From NCBI RefSeq assembly GCF_024172125.1, contig NZ_JAMZEA010000002.1, forward strand, positions 124,001-188,000: a stretch of 64,000 bases of DNA, written 5' to 3'. This document shows, piece by piece, positions 24,566-33,038 of this stretch (the stretch's first letter is position 1; each line of letters begins with the position of its first letter). The translations under genes and the position numbers were made by a program. Source of the DNA: Actinomadura rupiterrae (lineage in GTDB: Bacteria; Actinomycetota; Actinomycetes; Streptosporangiales; Streptosporangiaceae). Below the pieces are notes generated by a model. It saw nothing but the letters and a program-made list of their open reading frames with translations. It was not told the origin of the DNA and searched no databases.

Positions 24566-25633
24566 TTAGGCGGGGGTGACGTTGGTGGGGCGGCCTAGGG
24601 CTATGTAGGTGAGGTTGCGTAGGGAGGGGGAGTTGGGGGCGAGGTAGTCGCTGTGGCCGACGCGGCCGGCTTGGAAGACTCGGGCGCCGAAGTTGCGGGA
24701 GACGGGGTCGGGACCTAGGCCCAGGCCGAAGATGCGGACGTGCGGGACGTCCTCCATCCAGTCGGTGGCGCCTCGTCCGGCCCAGACGCGGGCGGTGGTG
24801 CCGAGGCCGCCGGCGGTCCAGGCGGTGGTGCCGGGGCTGCCGAACAGGGCGATGTCGGACACCTTGCGCCAGGCGGGGCCGCCGGGGCCGTAGCCCTCCA
24901 TGGCGGCGCGGCCGCAGACGACCGAGCCGTAGCTGTGGCAGAGCAGGCCGACCTGGGCGGACGGGTTGACCCGGTGCATGCCGACGAGGAACTGGCGGAG
25001 CTCGACGGCGCCGCGTTCGGCGCGGGTGTCGGTGAGGACGTCGCTGCTGAAGGTCTTGGGGGCGGCGTAGCCGAGCCAGGCGACGACCGCGAGGTCGCTG
25101 CCGGGGGACAGCCTGCGGGCCTCGTCGTAGACGGCGCGGGCGCCGCCGCCGGGGGACGCCCAGGCGCGTCCGGCACGCATGTCGAAGCCCGCGATCGTGG
25201 AGTCGGCACCGGGCACCAGGACCGCGACGCGGCGGGCGCGGGCGAGATCGCCGACCACTTCGACGGCCTGGCCGCGGCCGCGCGGGTCGACCGTGAGGAA
25301 ATGCCGGTCCTGCTGGAGGAACGCGGTGAGGGCGCGGGCGCGCTCGGTGTCGCCCACGTCCCTCGCGGTCTTCAGGGCCTTCGCGATCGTGAGCCGCTCG
25401 GCCGCGTAGCGGGCGTTGAGCGTGCTCGGCGAGAGCATCGGGACGGGGCCCGGCTTGGCGTAGGGGTCGGCGTGGCCCGTCCCGGCGGTGGTGAAGAGCA
25501 CGCCGCCCGCCAGCACCGCGCAGGCGGCCAGCCGCCGCAGCGGGTGCCTGCGGCGGTGCGGCCGTTCGGCCGGGACGTCGCCGGCGGTCTGCTCACTGGA
25601 GGAGGACTGCGGCGTCTCGGAAGACTGCGGCAT
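24566..25633 (-). CDS. Exported alpha/beta hydrolase (DUF1023-like), copy 2
   Basis: 355 residues. A basic cytoplasmic start (HRRRHPLRRL) leads to a hydrophobic segment AACAVLAGGVLFTTAGTGHA, which reads as a signal peptide or membrane anchor. The hydrolase domain shows VAVLVPGADSTIAGFD, then the nucleophile elbow LLCHSYGSVVCG, and IALFGSPGTTA. The general fold matches DUF1023 alpha/beta hydrolases of actinomycetes, with unknown substrate. It is the third gene of an operon, 15 bases after the acyltransferase, and is a paralogue of the first gene (27492-28442). AAAGG is seen before the ATG. Confidence 0.85.
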   Translation of the reverse strand: MPQSSETPQSSSSEQTAGDVPAERPHRRRHPLRRLAACAVLAGGVLFTTAGTGHADPYAKPGPVPMLSPSTLNARYAAERLTIAKALKTARDVGDTERARALTAFLQQDRHFLTVDPRGRGQAVEVVGDLARARRVAVLVPGADSTIAGFDMRAGRAWASPGGGARAVYDEARRLSPGSDLAVVAWLGYAAPKTFSSDVLTDTRAERGAVELRQFLVGMHRVNPSAQVGLLCHSYGSVVCGRAAMEGYGPGGPAWRKVSDIALFGSPGTTAWTAGGLGTTARVWAGRGATDWMEDVPHVRIFGLGLGPDPVSRNFGARVFQAGRVGHSDYLAPNSPSLRNLTYIALGRPTNVTPA

Positions 25634-25648
25634 GCCGGCCTTTCTACT

Positions 25649-27499
25649 TCATCCAGGTCGATGCTCGGCGCATCCGGTGGTCGTCGTGCGTGTCCCGAAA
25701 GCCCAGTCCGAGGCGTTCGGTCTCTTGGTGAGATGTACGGGACGGCCCGTCGGTTGGAATCGGATCCGCCGCTCGAAGCGGTGCGCCAGCGACCACAGTC
25801 CCGCCAGGACGGCGGCGAACACCGGGATCCAGACCAACCGGTGGAAGATCCATCCGGGATGGCCGGGCGGGTCGAGCAGCCCTGGCACTGTATCCGTGAT
25901 CCTCGTCACGAGAGCTGAAACGCCCAGCATCGCGGTTTGGTGCCAGAGGAACAGGGTCATTGCCGAGAGATTCACCATGGCCACGCCCGCCCAGAGCACC
26001 GGACGCCGCATCAGCCGGGCGAGCGGGCCGCGGAGCAGGAGCGCCGCGCCGCACTGCGCCAGCCCGAACGCCACGGCCGCCAGCGTCGGCGGCGACAGGT
26101 TCGAGACCGGCTGTCCGGGGACCCCGACCATGCTCGCCGGGTATCCGCCGAATACGACGAGCCCGATCGCCGCCGCACCCCCGCCGACCAGCAGCGCCAA
26201 CGGCCCGAGCCATGTCCTCGCCCCATCGCGAGCGAGGCCTCGCGCGGGCCCATCCCGGCCGGGGCCCGCGTGCCTGGGATCGCGGAGGCGGCGCGGCCCG
26301 TTGGACCGCGAGGGCTCTGCTGGGCTGCTGGGGTTGTGGGGGGTGAAGGAGCCGTGGGCCCAGGCGGCGCCCAAGGTGAAGGGGACGAGCCATGCTGAGG
26401 CGACAGTGAGCCAGCTGAGCCAAGGGGGTCCTCCCAGGGCGAAGCGGGACAGGTCGATCAGCGCGGTGGCGGCGACCGGGAGCGCCGCGGCCCAGGCGCC
26501 CCAGCGGCGGACGGCGCCGGCCACGATCGGGGTGAGCGCGGTGAGGCCCAGGTAGACCAGCAGGAACCACAGCGGGTCGAGGACCAGGTTGATCAGCGAG
26601 CCGATTGTCCCGGCCGGGTATCCGGCCACGAGTAGCAGCGGGACGGCCCCGGCCCACACTGCCAACAAGATCGGCACAGGCTTCACCAGCCGGACGGCCC
26701 TCCGCTCAAGCCAAGCTCTGTAGCTGCGGTCTCGGCTGTCGCCGACCCGTCCGAGCCGCGCTCGATAGCCGCGATCTTGCTTGTCGCCGGACCGTCCGAG
26801 CCATGGCCTGCAGCGGCGACCGTGCCCGTTGCCGAGTTGTCTGAGCTGCGCTTGATGGCCGGGGCCTTGCCTGTCATCGGTCCGTCCGAGCCAAGTCCGG
26901 TAGCTGCGGCCTCGTCCGTTGCTGGACCGTCTGAGCTGCGCTTGATGGCTGCGGTCTTGCTTGTCGTCGGGCCGTCTGAGCCAAGTCCTGTGGCTGTGGC
27001 CTTGTCCGTTGTCGGGCCGTTCGGGCCATAGCTGATTGGTGCGGGCTCGCTGGTTGCCTGCGGAGGCTGCTCTGGTCGGTGGGTGCCCTTCGCGAGGATT
27101 TGTGGTTTGGGTGCTCCTGGTTCGGGTGGTGCCTCCTCGTGTGCTGGTGGGGCGGGTGGGGGTGGATGAGTGGGTGGTGAGGTAGCTGCGGGTGGTGGTG
27201 TAGCCGCCTACCAGGAAGAAGATCGCGAGGGTCTGGAGGAGCCAGCTGATCGGGGCCAGTGCGGGCATGGTCGTGAGGGGGCTGGCGGCGTGCAGGACGC
27301 CGCCGGTGTTGACCACGGCGGTGACCAGCCAGTGGCCCAGGATGACGCCGAGGATGGCCAGGGCGCGGAGGGCGTCCACGGCGCGGTCGCGGGTGTCGGG
27401 GGTGGTCGCCTCGATGACCGTGACGAGGCCGGGCTTGCGGTCGGCCATGCGGCGGTAGCGCTCGGCGTGCCAGGCGGGGAGCGCGGGTTGCTCAGCCAT
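25649..27499 (-). CDS. Membrane acyltransferase 3 family protein with internal repeats
   Basis: 616 residues, well above the roughly 400-450 usual for the family. RDRAVDALRALAILGVILGHWLV is the diagnostic first helix with catalytic His of acyltransferase family 3. Further helices follow (SWLLQTLAIFFLVGGY, PVPILLAVWAGAVPLLLVAG, and others to VWIPVFAAVLAGLWSLAH). Such enzymes O-acylate extracytoplasmic sugars or lipids. Between helices, residues 107-266 form a hydrophilic basic insertion ending in seven tandem 15-residue repeats. Its start overlaps the upstream hydrolase stop by eight bases. Confidence 0.88.
   Translation of the reverse strand: MAEQPALPAWHAERYRRMADRKPGLVTVIEATTPDTRDRAVDALRALAILGVILGHWLVTAVVNTGGVLHAASPLTTMPALAPISWLLQTLAIFFLVGGYTTTRSYLTTHSSTPTRPTSTRGGTTRTRSTQTTNPREGHPPTRAASAGNQRARTNQLWPERPDNGQGHSHRTWLRRPDDKQDRSHQAQLRRSSNGRGRSYRTWLGRTDDRQGPGHQAQLRQLGNGHGRRCRPWLGRSGDKQDRGYRARLGRVGDSRDRSYRAWLERRAVRLVKPVPILLAVWAGAVPLLLVAGYPAGTIGSLINLVLDPLWFLLVYLGLTALTPIVAGAVRRWGAWAAALPVAATALIDLSRFALGGPPWLSWLTVASAWLVPFTLGAAWAHGSFTPHNPSSPAEPSRSNGPRRLRDPRHAGPGRDGPARGLARDGARTWLGPLALLVGGGAAAIGLVVFGGYPASMVGVPGQPVSNLSPPTLAAVAFGLAQCGAALLLRGPLARLMRRPVLWAGVAMVNLSAMTLFLWHQTAMLGVSALVTRITDTVPGLLDPPGHPGWIFHRLVWIPVFAAVLAGLWSLAHRFERRIRFQPTGRPVHLTKRPNASDWAFGTRTTTTGCAEHRPG
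26702..27016 (-). repeat. Seven 45-bp coding repeats inside the acyltransferase gene
   Basis: Codons 162-266 are seven consecutive 15-residue units, for example SSNGRGRSYRTWLGR, TDDRQGPGHQAQLRQ, LGNGHGRRCRPWLGR, SGDKQDRGYRARLGR, VGDSRDRSYRAWLER. The last unit runs into RAVRLVKPVP, the segment that normally precedes the next membrane helix, so the array appears to have grown by duplication of that native loop. Confidence 0.85.
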
Positions 27500-28442
27500 G
27501 GGTCACCTCTGCTTCCTTGTGCAGGGCGATACGGGTGAGGTTGGCCAGCGGGGTCGACCCGGGCTTCAGATACGCGCTGTGCGGGCCGCCGCCGGCGGCG
27601 AAGCGGCGGGCGCCGAACGCGCTGGAGAGCGGGTCGCGGCCGAAACCGATGCCAAGAAGCCGGACATGCGGGACGAACTGCATCCAGTCGCCGGAGGAGC
27701 GGCCTGCCCACACCTGCGCGGACGGGAAGATCTGGCGCGCGGAGCCCGCCGTGGTTCCGGGGCTGCCGAAAAGCGCGACCTCGTCCACGGGCAGCGGTCC
27801 GGACTTGCCCGCTCGGCCGCAGACGACCGAGCCGTAGCTGTGGCAGAGCAGGGCGATCCCGGCGCGGCCGTTGACGCGGTGGACGTCGCTGACGAACCCC
27901 CGCAGCGCGGACGCGGCCGTCCGGGCCCGGTCGTCGGTGAGGACGGTGGTGCTGAGCGTCGGCGGGGAGGCGTAGCCGAGCCAGGCGATCACCGCGAGGC
28001 GGGTGCCGGGCGCTTCGCGGCGGGCCTGGTCGGCGACCGCCCGCGCGCCGCCGCCCGCCCACTTCCACGAGTCGAAGTTGGTCAGCAGGCCGTCCGCGCC
28101 GGGGACGATGACGGCTATGCGGTCCGCCTGCGCGAGGTCGCCGATGACCTCGACGGCCCGTCCCGTCCCGCGCGCGTCGAAGGACAGGAACCGGCGATCG
28201 GGCGTCAGGAACCGTGCCAGCGCTCCCGCTCGGCCCCCGTCGTGCGCGCGTTCGGCCACGGTGCGCGCCGCCTCGATCTGCCCGTGCACGGCCGCGTACC
28301 GCGCAGGCAGCGCCCCCGTGGACAGGCTCGGCAGCGGGCCCGGCGCCCCGTAGGGATCGGGGACGCGCGCGGCCGCCGCGGTCGAGGCGGCCACGGCCAG
28401 CACGGCCACGGCCGCGGCGCTCCGGCGTCCAACGATCCGCAT
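27492..28442 (-). CDS. Exported alpha/beta hydrolase (DUF1023-like), copy 1
   Basis: 316 residues. The N-terminus RRSAAAVAVLAVAASTAAAA is a signal peptide. The core aligns by eye with the product of 24566-25633 along its length: AVIVPGADGLLTNFD, LAVIAWLGYASP, LLCHSYGSVVCGR, VALFGSPGTTAG, HVRLLGIGFGRDPLS. The serine nucleophile sits in CHSYGS. First gene of the three-gene operon; AGGAAGGAC precedes the ATG. A perfect inverted repeat lies just upstream. Substrate unknown; co-occurrence with an acyltransferase suggests an acyl-ester cell-surface substrate. Confidence 0.85.
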   Translation of the reverse strand: MRIVGRRSAAAVAVLAVAASTAAAARVPDPYGAPGPLPSLSTGALPARYAAVHGQIEAARTVAERAHDGGRAGALARFLTPDRRFLSFDARGTGRAVEVIGDLAQADRIAVIVPGADGLLTNFDSWKWAGGGARAVADQARREAPGTRLAVIAWLGYASPPTLSTTVLTDDRARTAASALRGFVSDVHRVNGRAGIALLCHSYGSVVCGRAGKSGPLPVDEVALFGSPGTTAGSARQIFPSAQVWAGRSSGDWMQFVPHVRLLGIGFGRDPLSSAFGARRFAAGGGPHSAYLKPGSTPLANLTRIALHKEAEVTHG

Positions 28443-28459
28443 GCTCGGATGTCCTTCCT

Positions 28460-28484
28460 GATCAGTGCTTCCTCACCACTGATC
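28460..28484. promoter_or_regulatory. Operator-like inverted repeat upstream of the hydrolase operon
   Basis: GATCAGTG and CACTGATC, perfect 8-bp arms separated by nine bases, 18 bases upstream of the hydrolase ATG at 28442. Placement between promoter and start codon suits repressor binding. Confidence 0.5.
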
Positions 28485-29497
28485 TGGAAGGTAGGAACCG
28501 GCGCCCGTAACGCGGATCAACCACCGGTGCCGTCTTCCCACGTACCACCCGAGTACTACGCCGCCTACACCCACGAGCCGGGCCTCCAAACCGGCCCCGA
28601 GCCCGCGCCCTGAGCCCCCCGCCCCGCGCCTCACGCCCGCGCTTCGCGCCCGCGCTTGCGCCTGCGCCGAGCCCGAGCCTGCGCCGAGCCCGAGCCTGCG
28701 CTTCCGCTCGCGCCAGCGCTTGCGCCCGAGCCCCCCCGCCCGCGCCCGCGCCAGCGTTTGCGCTCGTGCCCCGCGCCCGCGCCCGCGTTTGCGCCCGAGC
28801 CCCCCCGCCCGCGCCCGCGCCAGCGCCAGCGTTTGCGCCCGAGCCCCCCGCCCGCGCCCGCGCCAGCGCTCGCGCCCCGCGCCCCGCGCCCGTGCCCACG
28901 CCTGCGGTCGCGCCTGCGCCTGCGCCCGAACTCGAGCCTGCGCTTGCGCCCGCGCCCTGAGCCCCCGCGTCTGCGCCTGCGCCTGCGCCGAGCCCGCGCC
29001 CTGAGTCTCGCGGCTCATGCCCAAGTCCGCGCACGAGCCTGCGCCGCCCGCGCCCTGCCCCTAGCATCCATGTGCGGCCACGTGCCGACCGCGTGCCTAT
29101 GCCCGGCGGCGGGCCTGGCCCAGGCGTCCTGTCTATGCGGCCACACGCTGGGCGCGACTTTGTGTGTGTGCGGCTACGTGATGATGCTTGCCCAGGTGGC
29201 CAGGGCTGGCGTCGCGTCCATGCGGCTACGCATCATGCGCGCTTCGCGTTTGGGCAGCTCTTCGTGTCCTTGCGCGGCTACGCGACGAATCTCGCCAGCG
29301 GGCCCCCTGGCTGGTGTTCCGTCCAACGGCCACGCGCCATGCGTGCCTTTGCGTCTGTGCGCGGCTGTGCGGCGATGCCCGCCGGTGTTGGGCGTTCCGT
29401 CCGTGCGGCTACGCAAGTATGCGCGGTTTGCGTTCGTGTTCGGTTTTGTGTTTGTGAGGGGTGGGCGTGCTCCGGTGGTGTGGGGGTTTGCTGGGGG
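28485..29497. repeat. Low-complexity GC-rich region
   Basis: About 1 kb without a credible gene. 28600-29050 is a degenerate array built from GCGCCCGCGC and GAGCCTGCGC-like words. 29070-29420 repeats the word TGCGGCTACG or TGCGGCCACG at least five times. Multiple frames are open on both strands, producing Ala/Arg/Pro proteins without any domain. It resembles the region between fabD and fasR. Confidence 0.7.
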
Positions 29498-30163
29498 TTA
29501 TTCGCCGGGGCGGACTAGGCCGGTTTCGTAGGCGTAGACGATGGCTTGGGCGCGGTCGCGGAGGGCGAGTTTGGCCAGGATGCGGCCGAAGTGTGTTTTG
29601 ACGGTCTGCTCGGCGACGACCAGTTCGGTGGCGATCTCGGCGTTCGAGAGGCCGCGTGCGACCAGGGCCAGGACCTCGGTCTCGCGGTCGGTCAGCTCGT
29701 CCAGGCGGGAGCGGGACGGTCCGCGCGGGGCGCCCAGGCGGGCGAACTCCGAGATCAGGCGCTTGGTGATGGACGGCGACAGGAGCGCGTCACCGGCCGC
29801 GACGACCCGGACGGCCTCGGCCAGCTCGGTCGCCGAGGCGTCCTTCAGCAGGAAGCCGGACGCGCCCGCGCGCAGTGCCTCGTAGACGTAGTCGTCCAGG
29901 TCGAAGGTGGTGAGCATGAGGACCTTCGGCGCGTCGTCGGCGCCGGACGAGAGGAGTCGGCGGGTCGCCTCCAGGCCGTCCATCACGGGCATGCGGACGT
30001 CCATCAGGACGACGTCCGGGCGCAGTGACCCGGCCACCAGCAGGGCCCGCTCGCCGTTCTCGGCCTCGCCCACGACCTCGATGTCGGGCTGGGCGTTGAG
30101 CAGGACGCCGAATCCGGTCCGCACCATTCCCTGGTCGTCGGCGATCATCACCCGGATCGTCAT
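29498..30163 (-). CDS. NarL/FixJ-family response regulator
   Basis: 221 residues. The receiver domain has the acidic pair (VMIADDQ), the phospho-acceptor Asp in VVLMDVRMPVMDG, the Thr in MLTTFDLDDY, and the Lys in GFLLKDAS. The C-terminal LuxR helix-turn-helix reads LTDRETEVLALVARGLSNAE followed by IATELVVAEQTVKTHFGRIL. Its ATG overlaps the stop of the histidine kinase (ATGA), so the two form a coupled two-component system. Target genes unknown. Confidence 0.95.
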   Translation of the reverse strand: MTIRVMIADDQGMVRTGFGVLLNAQPDIEVVGEAENGERALLVAGSLRPDVVLMDVRMPVMDGLEATRRLLSSGADDAPKVLMLTTFDLDDYVYEALRAGASGFLLKDASATELAEAVRVVAAGDALLSPSITKRLISEFARLGAPRGPSRSRLDELTDRETEVLALVARGLSNAEIATELVVAEQTVKTHFGRILAKLALRDRAQAIVYAYETGLVRPGE

Positions 30164-31542
30164 GAGGCCGATGTCCCCGGACGGCCGGTGTTCGTGGACG
30201 ACGCGGTGTCCGGTGGTGTGGTCTCGGGCAGGTTTGCGGTCACGGCGAATCCTCCATCGGCGAGCGGCACGGCGGACAGGTCGCCGCCGAGCATCGCCAC
30301 CCGTTCGCGCATTCCGACCAGGCCGTGGCCCGCGCCCGGTGGGGACGGCGTGGGGGAGTGGCCGGGCGCGGCCGGGCCGTTGACGATGCTCAGCCGTAGT
30401 ATCCCGCCCCCGCGCGCGACCTCGACCCCGACTGCGGAGCCGGGAGCGTGCCGCATCGCGTTGCTCAGCGCCTCCTGGACGATCCGGTAGGCGGTCAGCC
30501 CCACGCCCGGTGGCAGGTCGGTGAGGTCACCCTTGACCTGGGACGCCACTTCGAGCCCTGTACCGCGCGCGCCTGCGAGCAGCTCGTCCAGGCGTTCCAG
30601 GCTCGGTTGGGGTGCGGTGACGGCGCCGTCCTCCTGGCGCAGGACGCCCAGGATGCGGCGCATCTCGCGTAGGGCGTCCAACGCGGTCGCGCGGATTTCG
30701 GCCAGGTCCTCACGGGTCGTTTGGGGGACGTCCGGTGTCTTGTACGGCGCGGCCTCGGCCTGGATGGCGATCATCGACATGTGGTGGGCGACCACGTCGT
30801 GCAGCTCGCGCGCGATGCGCTGCCGTTCCAGCAGGACGGCCTCGGCGTCGCGGTGCCTCCGCTCCTGCTGCTCAAGCTCGCGCCGGGACGCCTGTCGCGT
30901 GCGCACGAGGAAGCCCACGAGCAGCGGCAACGCGATAAGGACCGCGGCCCCCGCCGCCGTGCGCGGCTGCAGCAGGCCCGCCCCGAGGACGGTCACGAGC
31001 GCCACCCCGATGGTGGTCTCGCGCGAGCACCGCACCGCCACCAGGTACAGGACGAACAGCATCGCGATCACACCGGACGGGATGAACCGGTCGTTCGTCT
31101 GGATGAGCAGGGCGGAGACCACCATGCCGGACGCCGCGAGCCGCCACGCCCCCAGCGGATGCCTCCTGCGCAGCGCGAGGGGCGCGGCGAGCCAGACCGC
31201 GAGGACCACCGCGCCGAAGGTCGGCGACGGATGCGGCGGCGGCGCCACGTCCGGGGCGTAGGGCGGATGGTAGGGCGGCGGGCCGCTGAGCCGCTCCGCC
31301 AGCACCGGGATGCCGCTGAACAGCAGGATCACCGCGAGGAGCAGGTCGAACCCCTGCGCGACGAGCCCGAACGGCAGCCGTCCTATGCCGATGAAGCGCG
31401 TCCAGCGCAGCCCGAACGGCCAGGGTGGGGAGGGCGTCGCGGGCTCGGCGCGCCCGCGCCACAGCGCGGCGGCGAGCGGACGCGTCAGCAGGCGGACGGT
31501 CGCCCGCCCGCCGGCCTCCTCGCGCTCCACCTCGCCGCTCAT
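30160..31542 (-). CDS. Sensor histidine kinase (NarL-type partner)
   Basis: 460 residues. The N-terminal half has about five or six membrane helices with short loops (FDLLLAVILLFSGIPVLA, AVVLAVWLAAPLAL, AMLFVLYLVAV, VALVTVLGAGLLQ, AAVLIALPLLVGFLV), so sensing may be within the membrane. A coiled coil leads to the HisKA_3 dimerisation helix IARELHDVVAHHMSMIAIQA with the phospho-His in LHDVVAHH. The ATP-binding domain has QEALSNAMRHAPGS (N box) and GHGLVGMRERVAMLGG. It should phosphorylate the downstream response regulator. Confidence 0.93.
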   Translation of the reverse strand: MSGEVEREEAGGRATVRLLTRPLAAALWRGRAEPATPSPPWPFGLRWTRFIGIGRLPFGLVAQGFDLLLAVILLFSGIPVLAERLSGPPPYHPPYAPDVAPPPHPSPTFGAVVLAVWLAAPLALRRRHPLGAWRLAASGMVVSALLIQTNDRFIPSGVIAMLFVLYLVAVRCSRETTIGVALVTVLGAGLLQPRTAAGAAVLIALPLLVGFLVRTRQASRRELEQQERRHRDAEAVLLERQRIARELHDVVAHHMSMIAIQAEAAPYKTPDVPQTTREDLAEIRATALDALREMRRILGVLRQEDGAVTAPQPSLERLDELLAGARGTGLEVASQVKGDLTDLPPGVGLTAYRIVQEALSNAMRHAPGSAVGVEVARGGGILRLSIVNGPAAPGHSPTPSPPGAGHGLVGMRERVAMLGGDLSAVPLADGGFAVTANLPETTPPDTASSTNTGRPGTSAS

Positions 31543-31554
31543 AGCCCCAGGTTA
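31543..31554 (-). promoter_or_regulatory. Leaderless -10 hexamer for the histidine kinase gene
   Basis: On the minus strand TAACCT (31554-31549) is followed by six bases and the ATG at 31542. No Shine-Dalgarno sequence is visible. Confidence 0.45.
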
Positions 31555-31921
31555 GAGAACCGGAGCCCGCCCCCGGATGCCCCTGCGGTGCCACCCTCAC
31601 GTCATACCGTGGTCCTACCGCCGGACGCGCCGTGCTCGGAGGGCCGGTGATCGTGAGCCCGGACGGTCGCCTGAGCCATACCCAGGGGCCAGCCCCTCGC
31701 ATGATTCAGCAGCATCCGTGGCCGGACCGCCGCGCGATCCATGAGCGCGCATGGTCGCCGCCTGAGTTTGCTGCCGCGTGATCTCGGCTCGTTCAGGGCC
31801 GGGTCGCCGCGTTGGGGTGCGTGGTCCGGAGGGCTTGACCGGGGTGGAGCGTGGGCGGGGAGAGGCTCATGTGAGCTTGGTGGGGGGTTCAGGGGGGTTG
31901 GGGCGGGCTAGATTGCAAGGT
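31555..31921. promoter_or_regulatory. Divergent intergenic region with leaderless promoter for PHP gene
   Basis: Gene-free stretch between divergent genes. TAGATT at 31909-31914 lies seven bases before the ATG at 31922, the same spacing as at 1483, 6520 and 33039. I see no other strong element in the remaining 350 bases. Confidence 0.5.
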
Positions 31922-32950
31922 ATGGAGCCTGCTGAGGCATTGCGGCGGATCGCCTTCCTGCTGGAGCGGGCGCAGGAGCCGACGTTCCGGGTGCGCGCCT
32001 TCCGCAAGGCCGCGGACCTCGTGGACGGCATGTCGCCGGACGAGCTGGCCGAGCGCGCCGACCAGGGCACTCTCGGTGATCTGCCCGGTATCGGCAAGGT
32101 GACGGCGCTGGCCATCACGGAGGCGCTGCGCGGTGAGACGCCCGTCTACCTGCGGCGGCTGGAGGCGACCGAGGGCGAGCCGGTCGACGAGGCCGCGGCC
32201 CGGCTGCGCGCCGCGCTCAAGGGCGACCTGCACACGCATTCGGACTGGTCGGACGGCGGTTCACCCATCCGCGAGATGGCCGAGGCCGCGATCTCGATCG
32301 GGCACGAGTACATCGCGCTCACCGACCACTCGCCCCGGCTGTCGGTCGCGAACGGCCTCTCGGCGGACCGGCTGCGCCGCCAGCTGGACGTCGTCGCCGA
32401 GCTGAACGAGGAGCTTGCGCCGTTCCGGATCCTCACCGGTATCGAGGTGGACATCCTGGACGACGGCTCCCTCGACCAGGACGAGGACCTGCTCGAACGC
32501 CTCGACGTCGTGGTCGCGAGCGTCCACTCCAAGCTGCGGATGGAGCGCGTCCCGATGACCGAGCGGATGGTCAAGGCCATCGCGAACCCGCAGGTCAACG
32601 TCCTCGGCCACGCCACCGGACGGATCGTCAAGGCGGGTGGGCGCCGCGGCGGCCTGCGCCCCGAGTCCGCGTTCGACGCCCAGCTGGTCTTCGACGCCTG
32701 CACCGCCTACGACGTCGCGGTGGAGATCAACTCGCGCCCGGAACGCCTCGACCCGCCCAAAAGGCTCCTCCGCCTCGCCGTCGAGGCCGACTGCCGCTTC
32801 TCGATCGACTCCGACGCCCACGCGCCGGGCCAGCTCGACTGGCAACCCAACGGCTGCGACCGCGCCGCCCGCTGCGGCATCCCCGCCGACCGCGTCGTCA
32901 ACACCCTCAAGGCCGACGACCTCCTCGCCTGGACCCGCGCCGCCCGCTGA
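31922..32950 (+). CDS. PHP domain phosphoesterase with helix-hairpin-helix N-terminus
   Basis: 342 residues. Residues 1-75 resemble the N-terminus of DNA polymerase X (helical, RVRAFRKAADLVDG, then the helix-hairpin-helix GTLGDLPGIGKVTALAITEA). The PHP domain follows: GDLHTHSDWSDGGSPIREMA, IALTDHSPRL, HATGRI, and SIDSDAHAPGQL, which supply the His/Asp/Glu metal site. It equals the C-terminal half of bacterial PolX without the polymerase palm. A nuclease or phosphatase role in DNA repair is likely but unproven. Confidence 0.87.
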   Translation: MEPAEALRRIAFLLERAQEPTFRVRAFRKAADLVDGMSPDELAERADQGTLGDLPGIGKVTALAITEALRGETPVYLRRLEATEGEPVDEAAARLRAALKGDLHTHSDWSDGGSPIREMAEAAISIGHEYIALTDHSPRLSVANGLSADRLRRQLDVVAELNEELAPFRILTGIEVDILDDGSLDQDEDLLERLDVVVASVHSKLRMERVPMTERMVKAIANPQVNVLGHATGRIVKAGGRRGGLRPESAFDAQLVFDACTAYDVAVEINSRPERLDPPKRLLRLAVEADCRFSIDSDAHAPGQLDWQPNGCDRAARCGIPADRVVNTLKADDLLAWTRAAR

Positions 32951-33025
32951 CCCCGCACGCGCCCCGACGTCTGCCCCCGCCGCGCGCTGACTCGGGTGTG
33001 TGGCTGTTTTGTCGGAGGGGGCGCG

Positions 33026-33038
33026 TACGGTCGGCGGG
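33026..33038 (+). promoter_or_regulatory. Leaderless -10 hexamer for the WYL regulator gene
   Basis: TACGGT at 33026-33031, seven bases, then GTG at 33039. Confidence 0.5.

Noticed and set aside
28613..29531. Ala/Arg/Pro-rich frames between the hydrolase operon and the response regulator
   Set aside because: Degenerate word repeats open on both strands; no start with ribosome-binding site and no family.
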